This document shows positions 1 through 9,179 of a DNA stretch of 46,585 nt, in pieces (position 1 is the stretch's first letter; each line of letters opens with the position of its first letter). A program made the position numbers and the translations under genes. The notes under the pieces were generated by a model. It was not told the origin of the DNA. It did not search any database and saw only the letters and a list, made by a program, of their open reading frames with translations. Origin of the DNA: Prevotella sp. (GTDB lineage Bacteria; Bacteroidota; Bacteroidia; Bacteroidales; Bacteroidaceae); the NCBI GenBank assembly GCA_022779305.1, contig JALFSW010000033.1:1-46585 (forward strand), read 5' to 3'.

Positions 1-70
1 ATTCTAGGTGGGCGAACACACAGGTTCGCCCCTACTAGGTATCCCTAGGCTTCCTATTCTCCTATTCTCT
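1..70. repeat. CTAG-periodic array, left-edge and decayed copy
   Basis: Three CTAG tetranucleotides (4-7, 35-38, 45-48) are followed by degenerate CCTAT units up to the stop codon of the minus-strand gene at 71. This is the same kind of array as at 6915, 15204, 33468 and 35383, but it is cut by the window edge and interrupted by a GC-rich palindrome. It lies directly 3' of the 1884-residue secreted protein gene. Confidence 0.6.
10..31. repeat. REP-like GC-rich palindrome inside the CTAG array
   Basis: GGGCGAAC (10-17) and GTTCGCCC (24-31) form a perfect 8-bp stem around a 6-base loop. The palindrome is flanked on both sides by TAG/CTA trinucleotides. It resembles the short GTAGGGGCG-type palindromes scattered in many bacterial genomes. 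No T-tract follows, so a terminator role is doubtful. The family assignment is inference. Confidence 0.5.
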
Positions 71-3000
71 TTATCGCTTCACAGTAGCGGTACGTTCTTT
101 GCCATTTTCTGTGATTTTGACGATGAAGACACGTTGCGCTGTATTAGGCAATGTGATAGCACTTCCCTTACCCGCAGTCAAGCGAATACCCGCTGGCGTA
201 AATAATTCTATTTCAGCATCCTTCGTTGTACCATTGATGATCAATTGCCCCGCTTCGATACGAATACTGTTCGATTGGTCGATGGTTTCGATGGTGTTTG
301 CCGTCTTCGTGAGGAAGTTGATAGGCAGACGCACAAACTGTGTTTTGCCTGCTTGCGTCATACGGATGATGAGCGAGAATTGTTCTTTTTCCGTTCCTTT
401 GATGGTGAGCAATCCATCGGTGTCAAGCGTGATGTTCGCCTTCACCGCTGCATTTACCTCATCGGCCAGCGCATAGAAGCAAGTAGCTGCCGAACCATCG
501 CCAGCGAGAAGCGTCTTGAGGTCGAGTGTTTCAGCAACTGCCTGTTCCGCAAGGTCTACGATTTGGCGTTCACCATTGAAGTTGTCCATACAGAAATAGG
601 TAGGTGTTGTGAGTCCATAGTTGTTCTTCTTTGTACCCTCAAAGCGGAAAGTGATGTTCTTCACCTTGCCCAGTGCACGGAGATCCACCCACTGCCACGT
701 ATCGATCATATAGTGATCTGCCACGTTCGATGCACGATAATCTGCAAGGTAATAGTCGAGCGAAGCCTGTGTGCCATCCGCCTTTTCGCCACGGATGGTG
801 AGTTTCAGATAGTCGCCCTTTTTAAAGCCACCTGCCTCTGTAGACATGCCATCGCCTTCTTTCATTGCCTTCAGCGTCCATGCCGCATTTGTGATGTAGA
901 AACCACGAAGAGTGTCACCTTCTGCGTTGTTCGTTACATGCACTTTTCCTCCCTGTGCATAGTAGACCGCAAAATTTTCTGAACCATCATAGCCCGCACC
1001 GATCGCATTGCGGAATTGTTGCTGTTTGTCGGTGAACGTTTCATAGTTCGTTGCAGTTTGGTTTGCATAACCGAAGTTATACCATGTGTTCCATTCTGCA
1101 TACGAGCCACTGTCGAAACGATACGTACCACTGACAAACGAACCTTGAACTTCAGGTGAATACCAATAGCTTTCTGGTGCAAGATAGAGGTTTTCAAACG
1201 TAGCCGTAACAGCTTTGCCTGTGAGGAGCACACGACACGTTGCTGTAGCCTTTGCGCCATTGGCATCGGTGACCATAACGATGTAGTCATCGTTTTCTGT
1301 AGGCACAACATCCGTTGCCACGATTTCTCGTTTGCCATTCATCCATTGAATGTCATAAGGTGCTTTACCATCAGCGATTTCCACGCTCAAGTTTGCCGCA
1401 CTGCCTGCCGTGATGGTCTTGTCTGTAACGGTCAAAACAGGAGGCGTAGGAGGTACGATAATTGGTGCAGATGATGGAATAAACGCCACGCTTTGCACAG
1501 TCGTAGCCCGTGTTTCCCTTATGTTTTCGAGGAGGACATAAGCCACATGAGGTTCGTCTTTTGTAAGTTCGGTAGCCGTGTGGCTCGTTTCTTGGTCTTT
1601 CACGATAGCCACCGCCTTACCCGCAGTGAAGACATCATCAGCCGTTGGTACAACTTCCGACTGCTTGCGCACCAAAACGTAAGCCCGTCCGCTTGCGTTC
1701 GCTTTGATGCGGATAACAGCCGATGTGTTTGTCAGGTTTGTTGCCATCGGGTAATCTGTTGCCATCACAGGCGCAGGGAGCATGGTCATATATTCATAAG
1801 CTCCCATCGTTGGATGCGCTGCATCACGCTGGCGATCCTCAATGTCGGTTGTGACAATGGCTAAAGGTTCGGTTTTGCGAAGATTACCCTCTGCCGATGG
1901 TTCGAGTACAGCATCGCTCACAAATTCCACCGTCTCGTTGTAGCTATCAATCTCGCCACTCAAGGTTTTCCATTCATCAAAGTTTTGTGCATTGATTTTT
2001 GATGGTGTGAAGAGTGTGCCCGTAGTGTAGAGATTGTTTCGGCTGAAACGAATGGTCGATACATTTGCAGTCTTGTAAAGGTTATAAACATATCCACCCG
2101 CATTGTTTTGCACAATGTTTTGGGTAAACACCACATTTTCGCCCATATTGTCATTGAACCAAACTGCCGTAGGTGTGTTCTTACCTGCCATGACGAATGT
2201 ATTATGTGCGATGGTGAGGTTGGTTGATGCCTTGTTGAACTTGATAGCCGATGAGCTCATGGCTTCTGTTGATACAAAGACTGCATTATTGACAATCGTT
2301 GCAGGTTTATCTGTTGGTGCTTCGATGCTGCGGATGTAGATAGCCGTTGCATAGTTGCTCGTAGACAGGCTAATGCGGTTACCCTCGATTTTCGCACTGC
2401 GGTTTGTCCAAAGGTCGATGGCGTTAAAATCAGCCTTCGTCGATACCGCATTTTCAATCGTGTTACCAATGATTTCCGCATCGTTCTCACGTGCTACATA
2501 GATCGCTTTTGTACCTTGCCCCGTGAAGGCGTTGTTGCGTATGCGTCCGCCCACTTCTTTTGGCAAACTCACATTACCCGTACCGCCCAAACGCACACCG
2601 ATGTAGCCACCCTCGAGACGAGAGTTTTGGAGTGTGAAGAAGTCGTTGTTGGCGTTCGCAACATTTGCAGCATACATGTTTACGAGGTTGATATCCTGCT
2701 GCGCACTCTCAGTATAAGGCGCATGGATATAGCAATTGTCCACCGTTACGTTTTGGCTCTTGTTGCGCAGATGCACGACAGAAGGATAATCCATCTTTTC
2801 GGTTGTGATTTCCACACCACGAAGCGTTGTGTAATCTGCTCCATCGAAAGTGAAGACACCATATTCTTTTGCCATCTTGTCGTCCGAATAGCCACCATCT
2901 TGGTAGTTATCGTTCGTGATTTTTACATCCGTTGGTCGGTTTGTAGTCGACTCGATGGTGAGCGTGTTTACAGCCGACATACCGGGAATTTCAGGTACTT

Positions 3001-5725
3001 TTACATGTTCTTTGTATGTGCCGGGCTGAATGCGTATAGTCGTTGCCCCCTCAATCCCCGTACTGATGGCATCAATGGCCGATTGGATGGTGGTGTAGGT
3101 TTCGTTTGCGCCTACTGTGAGTGTCCCCGAAAAGCCTTTCTTGATGGTTGTTGTTGCCGTTTCTCCCGATGGCGTATGTGCCACGTTGTTGGCATTTACT
3201 GAAATCAGTTGAGCCGTTGCTGTTTGGTCGGCTACAGCCGATGGGGCGATGTCGTAGGCAAGCCAGAAATAATACGTGCCCGCCTTTGCTACCGAATATG
3301 AACCATGGAAAGCAAAAGGCGCAGAAGTTGTGCTTGCAAACAGATTGTTGGTTGCGAACGCATCATTTGTGTCGGTTACATAGACTGCCGCACGTGTCAC
3401 TGCTGCATTACCGCTCAAGTTCGCAGCAAAGTCGGTGATTTCCACTGGCGTGATGTCGCCCTCCACTTTCACAGCAATCTTGAGCATAGGAAGATTGGTT
3501 TGTCCCTTAAGCGTGTGCTGTGGTGTAACTGCCGTAGTTGTTACTTCCGTGATAGCAAGGGGTTTGAGTTGGTCTGTCGTTACCTCAATTGCAAAGCCAT
3601 CCGATACAGCATAAGAACCTGTGGTGTATTTGATGGTGAGCTTTCCGTCTGTCGCCTTTGAGAGAACGGATTCTGGCAGCGTTGATGAACTTGAGATGAG
3701 GACGTCTTCTTTCGTCTTCACTTCGCCACCATAATATATATAGAATTTATCGGTACGTGCCAATTTCCATTCTTTGAACGTCAGGCGCACTGCTTTTCCG
3801 CTCGTTACTGGTGCGAAAGTAATCGTGCCCGAAAAGCTCTTGCTTTCTGCAGCTCTTGCTCCGCCATCATCATAGAACATCATCGCTGAGCCGTCTTCGA
3901 TGTTTTTTTCGCCATTGTCGCCTTTCTTCATCACCACGATGCTTTTCACTGTGCGTGTGCCCTCTGGGTCGGCGGTGGTGATGGTTTGTGTGTTGCTCCC
4001 CATCGTAATACTTTCGATGGCAGCATCAATTTCAGCACCGATGGTAGCCGTAGGTTTCAAGTCTACCAACAAACGGAAGAAGTTATCGCCCTCACGCAGT
4101 ATGACTGCTTTCGGGAAGTTGACAATCAAAGGATTATCGCTTGATGGATTGTTGAGCGTTGCAATCTCAACTGCTCCCGTAGCCGTGTCATTTGCACCAC
4201 TTGAAAGCAATGTGAGCCGTTCGATTTCGTTTGCTGATCCTTTCAGGTTTATGCCCACCGCATTGAATGAAAGTGCAGAAAGGTCGCCTGTCGTCTTCAC
4301 ATTAAACGAGATGAGCTCCTGCGCCTTATCGCCCCGGCTAAGTATGTCGGTTGAAAGTTGGGTAGCCTGAACTGTCTTGAATTCCATCGCCTTAGATTGG
4401 TATTCGCTCACGATGGCTTCAAAACCTTTGCCAATGTAATAACTCGCTTCCGATTTAGGATTGAAAACGATGGTCAATGCACCATCAGCCGACGTAGAAC
4501 GTAGCACACGCTCAGGTCCTTTTGCTGCATCTTCTTTCGATGCCACCTTCCAAAGCAACTCGCCCGTCTTTCCCTTACCTGAATAAACAGCAAATTCGGC
4601 TCTTACACCATAGGAAGCGTTCGAAGAATAATAGAGATCGAAGGCTTTGAAATTAATCTGCATTTTATGACCTTCGTGTATTGGCAGGAAGGTTATCATA
4701 CGATCGTTCGTATCGCCCTCGTGCTTCGATGAATAGTAGGGATTGGGCTTGGTCTTAAATTCTACTGACCCATTGATGGTGCGTTCGGTTGTTCCTTTTT
4801 CAAAGAGAATCAGGTTGTGCACCATGCGTGCACCATCGGGATTGCCATTTGCTACGACTGTCGTATTTCCGCTGATGATCAGTGTGTTGAGTGCCGCATC
4901 GATGGTAGCACCTTCTTCTGCCATATCGCTCAAGTCATAAGCCAAGCGGAAATAATTATCGCCTTCAAAGAGTGCAAGCGGTTGGGTGAGTGTGATTTCC
5001 ACAACATCGCCTGTAATTGTCGCTTCGCCCACCTTTGTTGCGTTGGCAAATGTGTTATCGGTCTTGCTAAAATAGAGCGTTGCTTTAGTAAGCTGGGCAT
5101 GGGTATTGTTCGTTGTGAACGCCACCTTTTCCAGTGCGATAGCTGGTGAGAAACCTGCGGTCTTCACGTTGAACATGAGGATGGGTTGTGTCTTGTCTCC
5201 GGCTGATGCAGTACCAGTTGTGAATTGTTCGGTAATCACTTCTGCGAAGGTCATAGCTTGTGGGGCAATTGCCGAAACAGTGGCTTCAAAACCTGCACGG
5301 TTGGTGTAGCTGCTGTTGTTCTCAAACACCACCGTGAGCGCACCATCCGCCGCCGATGAGCGCACTACTTTGGTTTGCGTCGTCATGAGCGTGGTGAGGA
5401 GTTGCGCAGGGTCTGCGGTGCGCCCGTTATACACCTTGATTTGATGACGATACATCGTGCCCGGTGCGAGGTCGAGCTTTTGGAAGTCGATGGATACGAT
5501 CTTTCCTGTTGCCTTTGGCACAAAGACCACCGTACCGCCCACATTGGGAGACACATTAGCGGCTTTTCCGCCATCGTCATAGAACATCACTGGATTGTCG
5601 TCTACTTCTATGACCTGTTCCGTAGCCTTGATACACACTTCTGCTGTTGAGGATTGGGCGTGCGTTGTGCCACAAAACAACGATAGCATGAAGACAAACA
5701 ATACTGAAAAGTAATTTTGTTTCAT
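71..5725 (-). CDS. Large secreted multidomain protein: CUB-like repeats, beta-helix, DUF4465, T9SS signal
   Basis: An 1884-residue protein with a Sec signal peptide (1-23, ending in THAQ). Three CUB-like domains (about 46-151, 320-440, 612-716) carry recurring FYDDGG and ADGxLT motifs. Each is followed by a ~145-residue beta-rich module (157-305, 446-596, 722-862) with a GDNYFRL-like motif and the spacing GAxIDAA. A right-handed parallel beta-helix of the pectin-lyase type follows (868-1312; TTIQSAIDAI at its start, then many short N-rich rungs). After that come an FnIII-like domain (1315-1417), an Ig-like domain (1425-1500), a DUF4465 domain (1505-1715) and a C-terminal beta-sandwich resembling a type A T9SS signal (1812-1884, ending in TATVKR). 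It is probably exported by the T9SS and anchored to the surface or released. A polysaccharide-binding, lyase or adhesin role is possible; no catalytic residues were identified. It is the last gene of the left minus-strand block. Confidence 0.8.
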   Translation of the reverse strand: MKQNYFSVLFVFMLSLFCGTTHAQSSTAEVCIKATEQVIEVDDNPVMFYDDGGKAANVSPNVGGTVVFVPKATGKIVSIDFQKLDLAPGTMYRHQIKVYNGRTADPAQLLTTLMTTQTKVVRSSAADGALTVVFENNSSYTNRAGFEATVSAIAPQAMTFAEVITEQFTTGTASAGDKTQPILMFNVKTAGFSPAIALEKVAFTTNNTHAQLTKATLYFSKTDNTFANATKVGEATITGDVVEITLTQPLALFEGDNYFRLAYDLSDMAEEGATIDAALNTLIISGNTTVVANGNPDGARMVHNLILFEKGTTERTINGSVEFKTKPNPYYSSKHEGDTNDRMITFLPIHEGHKMQINFKAFDLYYSSNASYGVRAEFAVYSGKGKTGELLWKVASKEDAAKGPERVLRSTSADGALTIVFNPKSEASYYIGKGFEAIVSEYQSKAMEFKTVQATQLSTDILSRGDKAQELISFNVKTTGDLSALSFNAVGINLKGSANEIERLTLLSSGANDTATGAVEIATLNNPSSDNPLIVNFPKAVILREGDNFFRLLVDLKPTATIGAEIDAAIESITMGSNTQTITTADPEGTRTVKSIVVMKKGDNGEKNIEDGSAMMFYDDGGARAAESKSFSGTITFAPVTSGKAVRLTFKEWKLARTDKFYIYYGGEVKTKEDVLISSSSTLPESVLSKATDGKLTIKYTTGSYAVSDGFAIEVTTDQLKPLAITEVTTTAVTPQHTLKGQTNLPMLKIAVKVEGDITPVEITDFAANLSGNAAVTRAAVYVTDTNDAFATNNLFASTTSAPFAFHGSYSVAKAGTYYFWLAYDIAPSAVADQTATAQLISVNANNVAHTPSGETATTTIKKGFSGTLTVGANETYTTIQSAIDAISTGIEGATTIRIQPGTYKEHVKVPEIPGMSAVNTLTIESTTNRPTDVKITNDNYQDGGYSDDKMAKEYGVFTFDGADYTTLRGVEITTEKMDYPSVVHLRNKSQNVTVDNCYIHAPYTESAQQDINLVNMYAANVANANNDFFTLQNSRLEGGYIGVRLGGTGNVSLPKEVGGRIRNNAFTGQGTKAIYVARENDAEIIGNTIENAVSTKADFNAIDLWTNRSAKIEGNRISLSTSNYATAIYIRSIEAPTDKPATIVNNAVFVSTEAMSSSAIKFNKASTNLTIAHNTFVMAGKNTPTAVWFNDNMGENVVFTQNIVQNNAGGYVYNLYKTANVSTIRFSRNNLYTTGTLFTPSKINAQNFDEWKTLSGEIDSYNETVEFVSDAVLEPSAEGNLRKTEPLAIVTTDIEDRQRDAAHPTMGAYEYMTMLPAPVMATDYPMATNLTNTSAVIRIKANASGRAYVLVRKQSEVVPTADDVFTAGKAVAIVKDQETSHTATELTKDEPHVAYVLLENIRETRATTVQSVAFIPSSAPIIVPPTPPVLTVTDKTITAGSAANLSVEIADGKAPYDIQWMNGKREIVATDVVPTENDDYIVMVTDANGAKATATCRVLLTGKAVTATFENLYLAPESYWYSPEVQGSFVSGTYRFDSGSYAEWNTWYNFGYANQTATNYETFTDKQQQFRNAIGAGYDGSENFAVYYAQGGKVHVTNNAEGDTLRGFYITNAAWTLKAMKEGDGMSTEAGGFKKGDYLKLTIRGEKADGTQASLDYYLADYRASNVADHYMIDTWQWVDLRALGKVKNITFRFEGTKKNNYGLTTPTYFCMDNFNGERQIVDLAEQAVAETLDLKTLLAGDGSAATCFYALADEVNAAVKANITLDTDGLLTIKGTEKEQFSLIIRMTQAGKTQFVRLPINFLTKTANTIETIDQSNSIRIEAGQLIINGTTKDAEIELFTPAGIRLTAGKGSAITLPNTAQRVFIVKITENGKERTATVKR

Positions 5726-5757
5726 TATTTTTTTTGTTTATTGTTATTGAATTAAAT

Positions 5758-6867
5758 TTATGACATGTTAAAGTCTAACGATTGATACATTTTTTCATAC
5801 GCCTCGGCAACTTTGTTGTGGTCATGGTGACGACGCACGTAAAGGATGCTATCACGCTGGAGCTGTGAGATAATGGTAGGGTTTTCGACAACGTGACGCA
5901 GTTGGTCGTAGCAACTCTCGTATGTGGGTTGCACATTGATGATGGGGTGCAGTTCTGTTTCGTTTAATATCGCATAGTTCTCGGGTTCGCCCCCACCTAC
6001 ACAGATGATGCCTCGGCTCATCGCTTCTAAGGGATTCATTGAAGGGGTGTAGCTATAAAGCTGGTCGAGAATGAGATCGGCACCGTTCATCATCTCCACA
6101 TATTCGGCAAACGGAACGCCCTCTGCCACACGCAGATCGATGCGTTTGCCATATTCCGTCTTCAGCTGTTGAGCCGCACGGAGCATGATGTCCGTACCCT
6201 TGTATTCGGAACGTCCACGACTGATGCCTATGAAGATGCGCACTGGTTCGTCTGCCTTTCGCTGCCGTGGTGCATGGTCTTTCACCTCAATGGGAAAAGG
6301 AATGAAACGGGTTTTTGTTGGGAAGTGGCGTTCGTAGCATACGAAATATTCATAAAGTCCAGCCACGATGCAGTCGGCATCTTCGGCAATCATCTGATTA
6401 AGCGCAGCCTTGGGTGTGCCGAGCCAATCGTGGCGTTCTTTGCGTGCATCGGCATTTTGGCGAAGGGTGTTGCCAATGTTGAAATCACTGTAGCGCAAAG
6501 GTTTTTCGTCACAACAGGTTTTTACCCAATAATGATCCATCCCAAATGCACCGAGAACGATGTGGCGATTGTTGCGCCGCAGGTATTCATAGATGGGACG
6601 AATGCGTTGGGCACCCAATTCAAAGAAGAGGGGATTGATGATTTGCACGATGTCGAACCCTCGCAGGCGAGGCAACAAAGAGATGATGCGCACGAGCAAT
6701 CGCAGTCCGCCCCATCGTCCTTCGGGGCGGGCAACGTCAATGTCGCGAGGATAGTTTTTCCAGAAATCGCCGTTGGAAACGAGCAAAACTTCGTGCCCGC
6801 GGTTGCGAAGTCCTTTCGCGAGTGTGTGGTGAACATTGCTGTATTCGCCTAATAGCAAAATGCGCAT
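5758..6867 (-). CDS. GT-B fold glycosyltransferase (family 1/4 type)
   Basis: A 369-residue cytoplasmic glycosyltransferase. The N-terminus MRILLLGEYSNVHHTLAKGL is the first Rossmann strand and acceptor loop of a GT-B enzyme. The C-terminal half has the sugar-nucleotide-binding pattern: RIFIGISRGRSEYKGTD, then a DLILDQLYSY segment, then SMNPLEAMSRG, in which the glutamate of the PLEAM motif normally contacts the donor ribose. It follows two family 2 glycosyltransferases on the same strand, separated from them by a CTAG array, and lies 32 bases upstream of the large secreted protein gene. It probably acts in surface glycan or protein glycosylation. Donor and acceptor cannot be read from the sequence. 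Confidence 0.8.
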   Translation of the reverse strand: MRILLLGEYSNVHHTLAKGLRNRGHEVLLVSNGDFWKNYPRDIDVARPEGRWGGLRLLVRIISLLPRLRGFDIVQIINPLFFELGAQRIRPIYEYLRRNNRHIVLGAFGMDHYWVKTCCDEKPLRYSDFNIGNTLRQNADARKERHDWLGTPKAALNQMIAEDADCIVAGLYEYFVCYERHFPTKTRFIPFPIEVKDHAPRQRKADEPVRIFIGISRGRSEYKGTDIMLRAAQQLKTEYGKRIDLRVAEGVPFAEYVEMMNGADLILDQLYSYTPSMNPLEAMSRGIICVGGGEPENYAILNETELHPIINVQPTYESCYDQLRHVVENPTIISQLQRDSILYVRRHHDHNKVAEAYEKMYQSLDFNMS

Positions 6868-6914
6868 AATATAGTAGTGGGTGTGCTTTTTTATTTGCCG
6901 TGAGGCAAGATTTC

Positions 6915-7042
6915 CTAGCTTTCCTAGCTTTTCTAGGTTTTCTAGGTTTTCTAGGTTTTCCTAGTTTCCCTAGTTTTTCCTAGTTTTTCCTAGTTTTCCT
7001 AGTTTCTCCTAGTTTTCTCTAGTTTTCCCTAGATTATCCTAT
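6915..7042. repeat. CTAG-periodic array, 13 intact units
   Basis: Thirteen CTAG tetranucleotides start at 6915, 6924, 6933, 6942, 6951, 6961, 6970, 6980, 6990, 6999, 7009, 7019 and 7029. All spacings are 9 or 10 bp, and a degenerate CTAT sits at 7039. Spacers are T/C-rich on the plus strand, so they are purine-rich in the transcription direction of the flanking minus-strand genes. The array fills most of the gap between the stop of the GT2 gene at 7065 and the start of the GT-B gene at 6867. I see no ORF or promoter in this gap. Confidence 0.9.
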
Positions 7043-7064
7043 CCGAAACAGCTAAAAGATCACT

Positions 7065-8048
7065 TTACTTCATCCTTGGCAGCGTTTTAAGGAGTATTTT
7101 CCGTCCGATACTGCTGCTGGTGAGGGCACGGAAGATGCGATATTTTCCCGTGTAATGCTTGTTGGGCAGGGGGAAAAGTCCCAATTTCTTCAGTCGCTCG
7201 AGTGTTGCATCTAAACACTGGGCATCGCGTGTGAGCGTGATGACGTTATGGATATAATCCATCGTTAGTTGTGCCACACGGCGTTGCATCGCCACTCGCT
7301 CGCTGGTGGGCATACGGTCGGCTTTCTCTCTGAGCGAGAGGATGATGCGTTCCTTGTCGGCAAGACGTTTCGTTACCCATTGTGCGTCGGCTTTGTGTGT
7401 AATCGAGTTGCTGCGCTGGCGATAGAAATATGCTCGGGCATTGGTGTCAACAACCTGTTCGGCACGGATGATGAGTTGAGGCGTAAATTCTTCATCTTCG
7501 TGAAGCATTCCCTTTGTGAAACGCAGCGTGCCCAAAAGTGATCGGCGGAAGATATAGCCCCATGCTGTTGCTCGGAGGTTGTGGTTGTGCATGTATTGCG
7601 AGCCTGTAAAAACACCATAGGTTGTCAATTCATTGGTGTCTGCCTCCTTATCGGTTCCGTGAAAGAGGACAAGGTCGGGTGACAGTGCTCTGACTATCGA
7701 TAAACAATATTCATAATCGCGGCGGATGAGGTAATCGTCGCCATCAATGAACTGCAGGTAGCGTCCTGCGGCAATTTCAATGCCTCGGTTGCGTGCCTCA
7801 GAGAGTCCGCCATTGGGTTGTCGGACATAGATGAGGTTGGCTGCATAGGTATCGATGATGTGCTGTGGAACTACCGATGATCCATCGTCAATGAGGATGA
7901 TTTCTCGTTCTTCGGCACTGAGACGGAGCGAGAGGATGCTGTCGATGCAGGTTTGAAGCAATGGGAGCGGTTCGTTGTAGTAGGTGATAACGAAGCTCAC
8001 GAGCTTTTCGGTTTGCGAAAGCGGTGCAGAAAGGCGATGATCTGACAT
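7065..8048 (-). CDS. Family 2 glycosyltransferase
   Basis: A 327-residue GT-A glycosyltransferase. Residues 17-105 hold the canonical GT2 core: VSFVITYYNEP, ILIDDGS (around residue 52), NGGLSEARNRG (80-89) and the metal/nucleotide-binding FIDGDD (101-105). The C-terminal ~200 residues are less conserved and probably define the acceptor. The ATG at 8046-8048 lies inside the preceding GT2 gene, a 52-base overlap. The conserved core starts only about 17 residues later, so a shorter protein from a non-ATG start is possible, but at least part of the overlap is real. It is probably involved in capsule, LPS or glycoprotein sugar assembly with its neighbour. Confidence 0.85.
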   Translation of the reverse strand: MSDHRLSAPLSQTEKLVSFVITYYNEPLPLLQTCIDSILSLRLSAEEREIILIDDGSSVVPQHIIDTYAANLIYVRQPNGGLSEARNRGIEIAAGRYLQFIDGDDYLIRRDYEYCLSIVRALSPDLVLFHGTDKEADTNELTTYGVFTGSQYMHNHNLRATAWGYIFRRSLLGTLRFTKGMLHEDEEFTPQLIIRAEQVVDTNARAYFYRQRSNSITHKADAQWVTKRLADKERIILSLREKADRMPTSERVAMQRRVAQLTMDYIHNVITLTRDAQCLDATLERLKKLGLFPLPNKHYTGKYRIFRALTSSSIGRKILLKTLPRMK

Positions 8049-8905
8049 AGGCGTTTAAGTCCGATGATTTGTAGAATTTTGAGCTTGAGGGTGTTTTGGT
8101 AGGGAAGCACAGGCAGACGTGGGGGCTGTCGTGTGCGTTCGTAGAGGTCGATTTGGGTGTTGAGCATTGCTGCATAGAGTTTGCCGAATGCTGGATGTTG
8201 GCGATCGAGGTTGGTTTGCAGAATGGCAAGCCATGCCTCAAGAAAACTCTCATAGTCGGCAGCAGATGCGTTCTGGGTGATGCCCTTGGGATTGAGCACA
8301 TAGACGTAGCATCCGTTGGGGAAGGTGCGCACTTTGCGGCATCGCTGAAGGACGATGGGCATGAAGTGGAGGTCTTCAAAGTTTTTCCCCTTTGGAAATC
8401 GACAATCGGCAAGCATACTTCGGCGATAGATTTTATTCCATGCAAAGCAATGCGTCCATGCTTCGGTGGCAAACCAATAGGTGTGCCAGTGGTCGAAGGT
8501 TTGGTCGGTGAGTTGCAGCAGTGGGCGGAGTTGATCAAAGGTTTGTCGCTCGATGGAAAATTCGAGGAGGTCGGTTTCGTCGTCGTCTGCCAAAGCGTTG
8601 AGAGCTGGGGCGTAGGTGTTGGGCTGGAGAAAATCGTCTGCATCCACGAAAGTGAGCCATTCGCCTGTAGCAACTTCCATTCCTCGGTTGCGTGCCGCAG
8701 ACAGTCCGCCATTGGGTTGATGGATGATTTTTACATCAGGATTGTGCACTGCCCATGCTTGGCAGATTTCCATCGATTGGTCGGAAGAACCATCATTGAC
8801 GATGATGATTTCCTTCTCGTTGATGGCTTGTGCTTGGATGCTTGCAAGACATCGGTCGAGTGTTGTTTCGGCGTTATACACCGGAATGATAATCGATAGT
8901 TTCAC
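7997..8905 (-). CDS. Family 2 glycosyltransferase, GTG start
   Basis: A 302-residue GT2 enzyme. It opens with MKLSIIIPVYNAE, followed by IIIVNDGSSD (33-42), NGGLSAARNRG (65-75) and the donor/metal site FVDADD (87-91). The start is a GTG at 8905-8903 whose bases overlap the TGA of the upstream DUF4834 gene (GTGA, 4-base overlap), which points to translational coupling and supports this start. The 3' end overlaps the next GT2 gene by 52 bases. The two GT2 paralogues are diverged and so are not a recent tandem duplication. Substrates are unknown. Confidence 0.88.
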   Translation of the reverse strand: MKLSIIIPVYNAETTLDRCLASIQAQAINEKEIIIVNDGSSDQSMEICQAWAVHNPDVKIIHQPNGGLSAARNRGMEVATGEWLTFVDADDFLQPNTYAPALNALADDDETDLLEFSIERQTFDQLRPLLQLTDQTFDHWHTYWFATEAWTHCFAWNKIYRRSMLADCRFPKGKNFEDLHFMPIVLQRCRKVRTFPNGCYVYVLNPKGITQNASAADYESFLEAWLAILQTNLDRQHPAFGKLYAAMLNTQIDLYERTRQPPRLPVLPYQNTLKLKILQIIGLKRLCQIIAFLHRFRKPKSS

Positions 8906-9153
8906 TGCCTATTTTCCGTGAAATCTACATATTCCCCCTCGTCATCACCAATGACCTTTTTTTGTCGTTGTGTTTCGCTGCGGTGATCAACGATGATATT
9001 CTCGCCCGACCGAAATTCGTTGCCTGTCTTGGAGTTTCTGAATTGGTTGATAATGGTGCGAAACTTTTTATATAAGAAAATGGCTGCAATACCGATGGCA
9101 ACCAATAGCATTGCAAGAAAGGCGAGGATGGCTTTAAAGAGAGATGCTATCAT
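8902..9153 (-). CDS. DUF4834-type small membrane protein
   Basis: An 83-residue protein starting MIASLFKAILAF. One hydrophobic helix (about 5-28) is followed by a basic stretch (YKKFRTIINQFRNSK) and an acidic, hydrophilic tail ending in EGEYVDFTENRQ. This is typical of the short Bacteroidota DUF4834 family, whose function is unknown. A longer reading frame extends upstream to 9288, but that extension would overlap the end of pssA and is not hydrophobic or conserved-looking, so I chose the ATG at 9151-9153, 26 bases after the pssA stop. Its TGA overlaps the GTG of the next gene. It probably sits in the inner membrane with the tail in the cytoplasm. Confidence 0.7.
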   Translation of the reverse strand: MIASLFKAILAFLAMLLVAIGIAAIFLYKKFRTIINQFRNSKTGNEFRSGENIIVDHRSETQRQKKVIGDDEGEYVDFTENRQ

Positions 9154-9179
9154 AATTTCGGACGTTTGAGGAGGGTGGA

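Noticed and set aside
245..982. 245-codon plus-strand frame antisense to the large secreted protein
   Set aside because: Cysteine/histidine-rich shadow composition; the opposite frame is clearly coding.
8096..8899. 267-codon plus-strand frame antisense to a GT2 gene
   Set aside because: Shadow of the GT2 reading frame; no domain recognised.
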